A stretch of 21,188 bases of DNA from contig CAAEDC010000111.1 of NCBI GenBank assembly GCA_900754495.1, positions 1 to 21,188 of the forward strand. The letters are read 5' to 3'. The translations under genes were made by a program, and so were the position numbers. The stretch's first letter is position 1; every line of letters starts with the position of its first letter. Below the pieces are notes generated by a model, which had not been told where the DNA came from, did no database searches, and saw only the letters and a list, made by a program, of their open reading frames with translations. Of this stretch, positions 8,070 through 13,626 are shown piece by piece. The stretch comes from Eggerthellaceae bacterium. Its GTDB lineage: Bacteria > Actinomycetota > Coriobacteriia > Coriobacteriales > Eggerthellaceae.

Positions 8070-8108
8070 TTGCCGGCGCGAGCGTTTTGACCTTGCGCAA
8101 GCCGGCAA
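8070..8108 (-). promoter_or_regulatory. Inverted repeat in the mef-msr intergenic RNA
   Basis: Perfect 8-bp arms TTGCCGGC and GCCGGCAA at 8070-8077 and 8101-8108 enclose 23 nt. This would form a stable hairpin in the transcript about 90-130 nt before the msr-like start. The enclosed AAAACGCT (minus strand, 8090-8083) is repeated in the downstream leader ORF, so it could compete for the same GCGTTT arm. The 261-nt gap between mef and msr holds no other gene I can support and no clear promoter. Confidence 0.45.
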
Positions 8109-8239
8109 ATCCGAAAATGATAGTTGGCGACGAATAAGGAGCGCGATGTGGGATGTCAGTGCAATACCTCGTCGTCGCAAGGGCTTGAAGGCTGACGCTT
8201 GAACCGATGGCTGCTGCCTCTTTTTTTCGAATACTTGGG

Positions 8240-9526
8240 CTATTGAATCTGCCCGGTATCTCTTTTCCCCGCGCTTCGGACGCTCGGAGCAAGCAGCATA
8301 GCCATCGCAAGCAGTACCATGGTCGCTCCAGAGCCGACGAACCATAACGGAGCTCCAAGCAGATCCGCAAAAACGGAGGGAGCTGCGAGGCCCATGGGCA
8401 TGGCCCAAGCCATGATGGTTCCGTAGAGGCCGAAAACGCGGCCTAGGTACTCAGGAGGTATCTGCTCCTGCATAAGGGCAGTCTGGGTTCCCGCGTACAA
8501 CGGGGAGCATGCGCCCATAAGAAAGCTCACCGGCAGGAAAGCAGCGAACAATGACGGGCCGAGCGATCCGGATACGATTGCGGCAATGCCGAAGCCGGCA
8601 ATCGCGGCGACCATGGTGAACGACCTATTGCGGAACCCTCCCGTAACCGCCAAGATACCGGACCCAGCCAGCATGCCTGCAGAAAAAAGGATTTCCACCA
8701 AAGCGGCATCCCCCGTGCTACCGCCAAAATGCCCCAAGGTCATTATTGGGAACAATGCCGCGAGCGGAGAGAACGCGAAAGCGAAGACGAACCCGCACCA
8801 AAGAAGGGCGAACAGCCCCCTGTACCCCCTAATCAGCTTGTAGCCGTCCGAAATCTCAGAGAAGAGCTCTCGAACCTTATTGGAAAAGGACAAGCTGCGG
8901 TCGGCTTCGTCGAGGCCCCCTGCGTCTATCTGTGCGGCGAGGACGGCTAAAGAAGCGAAAAGCGCTCCCAGCACGTCGAGGACAATCATAGCGGTAATGC
9001 CCGCCACGGGATAAATCACTGCTGCAAGCGCGGCGCCAAGAATGTATCCGCCGGACTGAATCGCCTGAGTCACCCCCGATAGGCGAACGAGATGCTCCGG
9101 TGGGGCGAGATGGGGCGTGAGAGATTGGGAGGCTGGCGTGTAGAACGAAGTACCAACTGCACGGAGAAACAAGGCGATGAGAATTAGCCATGCAGGTAAG
9201 CTGCCGGCCAACGAGGCAATCGCCAAGGCGGCACCCACCGCGGCAATGAAGAGGTCGGCGCCGATGAGGACACGTTTCAAAGGCAGTCTGTCGACAACGG
9301 CGCCCGCAAGGATTCCGAACAAAGCAATCGGCAGAAAGCCTGCCAGCGATGCTAAGGAGAGGAGAGAAGACGACCCTGTCGTGAGGGCGAGATGCCAAAT
9401 AAGACCCATCTGGAGAATCGAACTCGTCAATGTCGAAACGAGCTCCCCGCCCCATACGAAACAAAGCTTGAATTGCCATGAATGGCACAGCAGAGCAGAC
9501 CTGCCCCGAGAGGTTTCAAATATCAT
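8240..9526 (-). CDS. mef-like: Mef-like MFS macrolide efflux transporter
   Basis: A 428-aa major facilitator with about 12 hydrophobic segments. The segments LTSSILQMGLIWHLALTTGS, LASLAGFLPIALFGILAGAVVDRL and EYLGRVFGLYGTIMAWAMPMGL parallel Mef(A)/Mef(E) as I remember them (LITSAILQM, LASLVGFLPYAILG-type, EYLGRVFSLIGSIMS). Motif A appears as VVDRLPLKRVLIGADL at about residues 77-92. Proton-driven export of 14- and 15-membered macrolides is the family role. I choose ATG 9526; the frame is open to a TTG at 9577, but that codon lies inside the leader RNA hairpins. The Shine-Dalgarno is weak (TTGGA), as expected for a controlled start. It lies directly upstream of the msr-like gene, the standard mef-msr order. 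Family-typical length is about 405 aa; this protein is slightly longer at the N-terminus. Confidence 0.88.
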   Translation of the reverse strand: MIFETSRGRSALLCHSWQFKLCFVWGGELVSTLTSSILQMGLIWHLALTTGSSSLLSLASLAGFLPIALFGILAGAVVDRLPLKRVLIGADLFIAAVGAALAIASLAGSLPAWLILIALFLRAVGTSFYTPASQSLTPHLAPPEHLVRLSGVTQAIQSGGYILGAALAAVIYPVAGITAMIVLDVLGALFASLAVLAAQIDAGGLDEADRSLSFSNKVRELFSEISDGYKLIRGYRGLFALLWCGFVFAFAFSPLAALFPIMTLGHFGGSTGDAALVEILFSAGMLAGSGILAVTGGFRNRSFTMVAAIAGFGIAAIVSGSLGPSLFAAFLPVSFLMGACSPLYAGTQTALMQEQIPPEYLGRVFGLYGTIMAWAMPMGLAAPSVFADLLGAPLWFVGSGATMVLLAMAMLLAPSVRSAGKRDTGQIQ

Positions 9527-9546
9527 GGTTATGTCCAATCGTGAAA

Positions 9547-9598
9547 TGGCGTGCAGAAAAACAGCGCGACGCCACAACAGCGCCGCTTTCTAGGCGCT
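9547..9598 (-). promoter_or_regulatory. Attenuator-like set of competing hairpins before mef
   Basis: Four arms can pair in exclusive ways on the minus strand. Arm 1 AGCGCC (9598-9593, last codons of the leader ORF) pairs with arm 2 GGCGCT (9584-9579). Arm 2 extended (9587-9580) pairs with arm 3 (9572-9563, with a 2-nt bulge) and is followed by GTTTTT (9562-9557), a terminator shape. Arm 3 TGGCGT (9574-9569) pairs with arm 4 ACGCCA (9552-9547), close to the mef start. This is the classic design of erm/mef-type attenuators. Confidence 0.6.
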
Positions 9599-9625
9599 CA
9601 TCCACGTGCGGAAAAGACCAACCAC
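9590..9625 (-). CDS. 11-codon leader peptide upstream of mef (MVGLFRTWMSA)
   Basis: A GTG at 9625 sits 6 nt after AAAGGAGG (core AGGAGG 9637-9632), the strongest ribosome site of the cargo region, and the frame stops at TAG 9592-9590. The product would be MVGLFRTWMSA. It starts about 35 nt after the predicted transcription start and its last two sense codons form arm 1 of the competing hairpins. Known macrolide leaders are of the same size but different sequence. An overlapping GTG at 9630 would be too close to the Shine-Dalgarno. I infer a drug-dependent stalling peptide. Confidence 0.65.
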   Translation of the reverse strand: MVGLFRTWMSA

Positions 9626-9665
9626 GACACCCCTCCTTTGTTAATTCGGTCTGGCAAACCATGTA

Positions 9666-9695
9666 ATATTAACGAGGCTTGAGTTTGCCTGTCAA
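9666..9695 (-). promoter_or_regulatory. Sigma-70 type promoter of the mef leader operon
   Basis: On the minus strand, -35 TTGACA (9695-9690) and -10 TAATAT (9671-9666) are separated by 18 bp. This is the best promoter in the window and points at the leader ORF, mef and msr. Predicted transcription start is near 9659. Confidence 0.85.
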
Positions 9696-10228
9696 GAATC
9701 GACCATCGGTAAGCGCAGTCCTCTCTGGCCATTCGATTCCTTTTGTATCTATGGCTGCATTTACGTTATGTGGTTATTTATTTCGTTAGAATTCCCAAGC
9801 AAAACGCTTTTATGCACCATGTCTGTGCAAGCGAGAAAAGCCATTTCTAAACCTCGGTCTACGAAAATGTCGACTTGGCTTTTCATTGAGCCGATACTTC
9901 CAACACCGCTGAAAACGAACCAAACGCGTAGCTCTTGCATGTCCGCAACTCGCACCATCTAAGTATGCAAGCATCCTGATGAGCAGGATAGCCTCTGATC
10001 GTCTGTATCTCAATTCGGAACAAAAATCCTGAGAAAAGGGGTCTGCGGCGCCGAACGCGAACAATGTGTGTACGCTGTCGAGAAATGAGGCGCGCGCCGA
10101 GAAACCGGTGGTCCATACTCCACGCCGCACCCTGGCGCAACGGTGCAGATGGGCCGCCTGCAGGGTTGCGCCATGCTGGAAACGGGTCATCATCCCGATT
10201 GGGACCGAAACGAGAGAAGGAGAGCGAA
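9696..10228. other. Non-coding stretch with GC transition between cargo and integration module
   Basis: About 530 bases without a gene I can support. The left two thirds (to about 10020) are AT-richer, like the mef/msr cargo, and the rest is GC-rich, like the ICE. A short minus-strand frame at 9761-9958 (65 codons, starting MVRVADMQELRVW) has no ribosome site and no recognisable family; it may be a decayed gene end. At 9973-9989 there is a small palindrome, ATCCTG-ATGAG-CAGGAT, part of which repeats in inverted form at 6491-6502. Confidence 0.5.
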
Positions 10229-10507
10229 ATGAACGACATCCACGGCGAGGTCGGCATAGACGTGGAGCGACTGCGCGCCGCCGACCCGGACGGGCTCTAC
10301 CTCTTCATGCTGGAGGACTACCCGTACATGATGACCTCCGCCCAGGTCGCGGAGTTCACCTGCGCCACCAGCCAGGAGGTGCGCCGCCTCCTCGCCCGCG
10401 GTGAGCTCAAGGGCTGCCGCGTCGGCAAGAAGTGGCTCGTGCCGAAGCTCGCCCTGCTGAACTACCTGTATAAGGACGAGGGCCGCGAGGGCCTGCAGTC
10501 CGCTTGA
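10229..10507 (+). CDS. xis: Excisionase-type helix-turn-helix protein
   Basis: A 92-aa protein whose C-terminal half is a MerR-like winged helix of the excisionase family (MMTSAQVAEFTCATSQEVRR, then LARGELKGCRVGKKWLVPKLALLNYL). It likely bends the ICE ends and steers the integrase towards excision. The ATG at 10229 is preceded by GAGAAGGAGAG with good spacing; the longer frame upstream is low-quality sequence. The integrase starts 13 nt after its stop, so the two are probably cotranscribed. The N-terminal 30 residues (acidic, Leu-rich) are not part of the core family. Confidence 0.87.
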   Translation: MNDIHGEVGIDVERLRAADPDGLYLFMLEDYPYMMTSAQVAEFTCATSQEVRRLLARGELKGCRVGKKWLVPKLALLNYLYKDEGREGLQSA

Positions 10508-10520
10508 CGAACGACAACCC

Positions 10521-11921
10521 ATGCAGCTGCTTCACTGCGACAAACCATACAACCTCGACGAGGCGGCCGCGAGGCGCGGCACGCCGCGGCGAAAGCGCAA
10601 GGATTCGCGCACCACCGCCTACGAGCTCACCATCCGCATCCCCGAGGAGCACCGTCGTCATTTCGGCGGGAAGAAGAAACTCACCCGCGTGGTGTTCGCC
10701 CTCAACAAGAAGATCGACCTCAAAGGGCAGGTCCGCGCGTTCGAGGAGGAGAAGAACGCGGTCCTCGACCTCGCGCTCGAGGCACGGGGCGGGGGCTCGC
10801 TCGACGCCGCCGCCTGGGCAGCGATGCCCTTCGGGGAGTACGCGGAGCGGTATGTCGAGCGCCGAGTCGGGGTGATCTCCCCCGCGTCGACCGCCAACGA
10901 AAGGCGTTACCTGAAGTACGCCAAGGCGACGATAGGGTCGATTCCCCTGAAGGAGCTCGTCGCCGAGGACGTCGAGCGGTGCGTGCTCGCGGTGCCCCGC
11001 CTGTCCGAGGAGTGGGCGCTCGAGAAGAGGAGACGCGAGGAGGAGAACAGGGAGAGGCTGCGGCAGGAGGGGAGGCTCAAGAGGAGGGCCCCCTTCTCGC
11101 CCGTACGCGTCGCCGGGCCGGCGATGCAGTCCAAGGTGCTCAAGTTCGTGCGCGAGGTCCTCAACGATGCCGTCGATCGCGAGCACGTCGGGCGCAACGT
11201 CGCCAAGAAGCGCTTCCTCTCCAAGGGCTTCAGGAAGGGCAGACCTCTCATCGACCCGCTGATGGAGGACGAGGCAGAGGCGTTCCTCGAGGAGGCGTCG
11301 TCCCTCCCCCTCGACATGACCAAGGTGGCCGTGCTCATCCTGTTCTCCACGGGCATGCGCCCCGAGGAGATGCTCGCCCAGCGCGTCGGGACCTTCGTCC
11401 CCGCAGAGGAGGGGGAAGACGCGCAGATGCGGATCGTGGCGGCCCTGCGCGCGGGAAGGATAGAGAACTACACCAAGTCGGACAGCTCGATGCGCACGGT
11501 CCCGCTCGACAGGTACACGGCGTCGGTCGTGGAGGCGTGGATCGAGGAGAAGAGGCGCGCGCTCGACGAGATGGGGCTCGTCCTTAGGAGCTCGACGCCG
11601 CTTCTGGGCGAGACAGGCAACCCCTGGAGCTACAACTCGTTCAAGAAGAGATGGAACGCGTTCGTCCGGAAAGCGGGGTTCGCCGGCACGCGGCCCTACG
11701 CCCTCCGACACACGTTCGCGACCATCAACCTCGCCCGGGGCGAGAACATCAAGACGGTGTCGGCGCTTCTCGGGCACGCCGACGCGTCCTACACGCTCGA
11801 CCTGTACGTCGGGTTCATCCCAGCCACCACGAGGGGGCTCGCGGACCGGTACGTCGGCAGGCTCGTCCCGGGACTCGTGAACGGCAGGGAAAAGCATGGA
11901 CTTGAGGAGGATTTCCGGTGA
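10521..11921 (+). CDS. int: Tyrosine recombinase/integrase of the ICE
   Basis: A 466-aa integrase. The N-terminal 75 residues look like an arm-DNA binding domain (basic, AYELTIRIPEEHRRHFGG). A core-binding SAM-like helical domain spans about 100-265 and contains a long charged insertion (EEWALEKRRREEENRERLRQ). The catalytic domain follows: R280 (STGMRPEEM), K at KSDSSMRTVPL, R396 (YALRHTFAT), H419 (LLGHADASYT) and nucleophile Y429 (LDLYVG). Tyr occupies the place of the usual His three residues before R396, a common substitution. The ribosome site is weak, so translation may depend on xis. The stop codon overlaps the tRNA-Gly promoter, and the tRNA starts 40 nt later. It drives site-specific integration at tRNA-Gly. 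Confidence 0.95.
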   Translation: MQLLHCDKPYNLDEAAARRGTPRRKRKDSRTTAYELTIRIPEEHRRHFGGKKKLTRVVFALNKKIDLKGQVRAFEEEKNAVLDLALEARGGGSLDAAAWAAMPFGEYAERYVERRVGVISPASTANERRYLKYAKATIGSIPLKELVAEDVERCVLAVPRLSEEWALEKRRREEENRERLRQEGRLKRRAPFSPVRVAGPAMQSKVLKFVREVLNDAVDREHVGRNVAKKRFLSKGFRKGRPLIDPLMEDEAEAFLEEASSLPLDMTKVAVLILFSTGMRPEEMLAQRVGTFVPAEEGEDAQMRIVAALRAGRIENYTKSDSSMRTVPLDRYTASVVEAWIEEKRRALDEMGLVLRSSTPLLGETGNPWSYNSFKKRWNAFVRKAGFAGTRPYALRHTFATINLARGENIKTVSALLGHADASYTLDLYVGFIPATTRGLADRYVGRLVPGLVNGREKHGLEEDFR

Positions 11922-11945
11922 CAAAGCTGCGCGATACGCTATACT
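11918..11945 (+). promoter_or_regulatory. Promoter of tRNA-Gly
   Basis: GTGACA (11918-11923), a 16-bp spacer and TATACT (11940-11945) lie just upstream of the tRNA. The -35 box overlaps the integrase stop codon TGA at 11919-11921. Confidence 0.7.
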
Positions 11946-11960
11946 GTCATTCGCTTGATT

Positions 11961-12034
11961 GCGGGCGTGGTTCAATGGTAGAACTTGAGCTTCCCAAGCT
12001 TACAACGCGGGTTCGATTCCCGTCGCCCGCTCCA
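11961..12034 (+). tRNA. tRNA-Gly (anticodon CCC)
   Basis: A complete cloverleaf with encoded CCA. Acceptor GCGGGCG pairs with CGCCCGC, discriminator T. The D loop is GGTTCAATGGTAGAAC-like, the anticodon stem TGAGC/GCTTA (one G-T pair) carries loop TTCCCAA, so the anticodon is CCC. The T arm is GCGGG-TTCGATT-CCCGT. Its 3' half is duplicated 222 bp downstream, the sign of tRNA-targeted integration. Confidence 0.96.
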
Positions 12035-12042
12035 GACCTGAC

Positions 12043-12075
12043 CGGGCATCATCGCTTCTCGATGGTGCCCGTTTT
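12043..12075 (+). terminator. Terminator after tRNA-Gly / int
   Basis: CGGGCATCATCG (12043-12054), loop CTTCT, CGATGGTGCCCG (12060-12071), then TTTT: a 12-bp stem with one G-T pair. Confidence 0.85.
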
Positions 12076-12097
12076 GCGTTTCAAAGGGGGTTAATTC

Positions 12098-12126
12098 TTC
12101 CAGTTTTTTCCAGTATACTTTCCAGT
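12098..12126 (+). repeat. Three TTCCAGT iterons near the ICE end
   Basis: TTCCAGT occurs at 12098, 12108 and 12120, spaced 10 and 12 bp, the last two continuing as TAT. The third is followed by CTGG, making CCAG-TAT-CTGG. Roughly helical spacing near an attachment site suggests arm-type binding sites for the integrase or excisionase. Confidence 0.5.
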
Positions 12127-12209
12127 ATCTGGTAGTTGTAATGTCTGACATTCAAGAAAGGGGCAGGTCAGAAGGGATTCATGAACCGCAGGAAGGCTTG
12201 CAGGGCAAA

Positions 12210-12257
12210 AGCTTCCCAAGCTGCACACGCGGGTTCGATTCCCGTCGCCCGCTCCAG
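12210..12257 (+). repeat. Duplicate 3' half of tRNA-Gly: likely ICE attachment site (attR)
   Basis: Aligned with 11988-12035, 44 of 48 positions match: 13 identical bases across the anticodon loop (AGCTTCCCAAGCT), four mismatches, then 31 identical bases through CCA plus one. No 5' half of the tRNA precedes this copy. It is followed by its own terminator, so it is probably the original chromosomal tRNA 3' end and marks the right ICE boundary. Confidence 0.7.
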
Positions 12258-12264
12258 AGCGCAC

Positions 12265-12292
12265 AACGGCAACGGCATGATCCGTTGCCGTT
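12265..12292 (+). terminator. Intrinsic terminator after the attR tRNA fragment
   Basis: AACGGCAACGG (12265-12275), loop CATGAT, CCGTTGCCGTT (12282-12292) and further T's: an 11-bp perfect stem. Probably the original terminator of the chromosomal tRNA-Gly. Confidence 0.85.
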
Positions 12293-12324
12293 TTCATTTT
12301 CACCGCGGGTCGAGCGAGCGCCTC

Positions 12325-12355
12325 TTGACTTGAAGCATAGTTCAAGTGCTTCAAT
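12325..12355 (+). promoter_or_regulatory. MerR-type promoter/operator
   Basis: -35 TTGACT (12325-12330) and -10 TTCAAT (12350-12355) are 19 bp apart. The spacer holds the dyad ACTTGAA-GCATAG-TTCAAGT (12328-12334 and 12341-12347). A long spacer with a centred dyad is the hallmark of promoters that MerR-family proteins untwist, so the downstream regulator probably controls itself. Confidence 0.75.
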
Positions 12356-12408
12356 GGGGACGGAGCATCGCAACGGATGCGTATTCCAAGCAACTTTAGG
12401 AGGATCAC

Positions 12409-12807
12409 GTGAAGATCGCCGAGGTGAGCAAGAAATACGGCGTGAGCAGCGACACCTTGCGCTACTACGAGCGCATCGGACTGCTGCGGCCCGTTCCCCG
12501 CACCGCAAGCGGCGTGCGCGACTACGGTGAAGCGGATTGCCAGCGCATCGAGTTCGTCAAATGCATGCGCAGCGCGGGGATGCCCATCGAGGCGCTCATC
12601 GAGTACATGGACCTGTTCGAGCAGGACGGCGACACCACCGCCCAGCGCAAGGCGATCCTCGAGACCCAGCGCGATCTGCTCAAGCAGCGCATCGCCGCGA
12701 TGCAGGAGGGCTTGGATCGCCTGGATAAGAAGATCGAGGGGTACGACACGCTCATGCTCGACGCCGAACGCCGCATGCGCGCGGCGGAGGACGCAGGCCG
12801 GCGCTGA
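12409..12807 (+). CDS. MerR family transcriptional regulator
   Basis: A 132-aa regulator starting at GTG 12409 with TTTAGGAGG 7 nt upstream. Residues 1-70 form the MerR winged helix (KIAEVSKKYGVSSDTLRYYE, then GLLRPVPRTASGVRDYGEAD). Residues about 78-115 form the dimerising coiled coil, and a short tail follows. It has only two Cys (44 and 52) and no metal-binding loop, so it is not a mercury, copper or zinc sensor. It resembles the AdhR/YraB-type subgroup that responds to aldehydes or other small molecules. The ligand is unknown. Its own promoter has a typical MerR operator. The GNAT gene follows after 120 nt and may be part of the regulon. Confidence 0.93.
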   Translation: MKIAEVSKKYGVSSDTLRYYERIGLLRPVPRTASGVRDYGEADCQRIEFVKCMRSAGMPIEALIEYMDLFEQDGDTTAQRKAILETQRDLLKQRIAAMQEGLDRLDKKIEGYDTLMLDAERRMRAAEDAGRR

Positions 12808-12903
12808 CCCTTCCGAAACGGACACGGCGTCCGCCTGCACCATGTTCGTTTCGTCCGAACCGAGCCTGGCGCATTGCCCCCGCCGACAGCCCGTGTCAAA
12901 ATT

Positions 12904-12922
12904 GCCTCCGAAAAAAGGAGGC
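12904..12922 (+). promoter_or_regulatory. Hairpin covering the Shine-Dalgarno of the acetyltransferase gene
   Basis: GCCTCC (12904-12909), loop GAAAAAA, GGAGGC (12917-12922). The 3' arm is the Shine-Dalgarno itself, 5 nt before ATG 12928. Folding would hide the ribosome site. Confidence 0.4.
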
Positions 12923-12927
12923 CACGC

Positions 12928-13599
12928 ATGAACCTACCCGGCATCATCACCATCACGCCCGATCAACCGCTTCTGCTCGAGCGCGCCGCGCGCATCCTGG
13001 GCGACAGCTTCATCGAAGAGGGCTGGACGTCCACCTGGCTGTCCTGCCTGGACGAGATGGGCGCCACCCGCGCCCGCAAGCAGGAGATCCTGCACGCCCA
13101 ATACCTGGACGAGCTGGGCAACCACGTGCCCTACCAGGGCGCTTACCTGCTCGAGGACGGCACTGCCGCAGCGGGCGGCTACCTCTACAGCGAGCTCGCC
13201 GGCCACACCCATCCCGAGCTGCAGGGCGCTTCCCAGAAGAACTTCCTGGCAGTCGCCACGCCGCAGGAACGCGAGGCGCTCGCCGAGCAGGAGCGCCGCA
13301 TGGAGCCCATCTCCCAGTTCGACTGGACGCGCCACCGCGAGCAGGAGGGCGACCACATCTACTTCTACATGTGGGCCGTCGACAAGACCGCGCGCGGCAA
13401 GGGATCGCTGCGCCGCCTGATCAACCCCTTCTTCGACTACGCCGACGAGCACAACCTGAACTGCTACCTGGAGTGCTACTCCGACCGCCTGCAGAGCATG
13501 TACGAGCACCTGGGATTCGAGCTCATCGACGTGCTGAGCGATCCCGCGTTCGACGTCACCGAGCGCCGCATGGCGCGCCGGCCCGGCACCCCCCGCTAA
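12928..13599 (+). CDS. GNAT family N-acetyltransferase
   Basis: A 223-aa protein. The acetyl-CoA binding motif A region is MWAVDKTARGKGSLRRLI (about residues 148-165), followed by a helix and the strand-helix NCYLECYSDRLQSMYEHLGF (about 178-197), which fits the GNAT C-terminal fold. The N-terminal half is longer than in minimal GNATs. The ATG at 12928 is chosen for AAAAAAGGAGG directly upstream; an earlier ATG at 12874 has no site. Substrate unknown. It lies between the MerR regulator and the sulfotransferase, with only 27 nt to the latter, so these two are probably cotranscribed. Confidence 0.85.
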   Translation: MNLPGIITITPDQPLLLERAARILGDSFIEEGWTSTWLSCLDEMGATRARKQEILHAQYLDELGNHVPYQGAYLLEDGTAAAGGYLYSELAGHTHPELQGASQKNFLAVATPQEREALAEQERRMEPISQFDWTRHREQEGDHIYFYMWAVDKTARGKGSLRRLINPFFDYADEHNLNCYLECYSDRLQSMYEHLGFELIDVLSDPAFDVTERRMARRPGTPR

Positions 13600-13626
13600 C
13601 CGCATCGACCGAAACGGAAACCCGCC

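Noticed and set aside
8043..8408. Minus-strand frames at the end of mef and in the mef-msr gap
   Set aside because: They overlap the mef end in another frame and lack ribosome sites; the gap is better explained as leader RNA.
9761..9958. 65-codon minus-strand frame upstream of the mef promoter
   Set aside because: It has no ribosome site, no known family and no partner, and ends just before the promoter; at most a gene remnant.
10407..11975. Minus-strand frame of 522 codons opposite the integrase
   Set aside because: The integrase on the other strand has all catalytic residues. The antisense frame has no recognisable domain.
11961..12257. Two full tRNA genes
   Set aside because: The second copy lacks the acceptor 5' strand and D arm, so it is only a 3' half.
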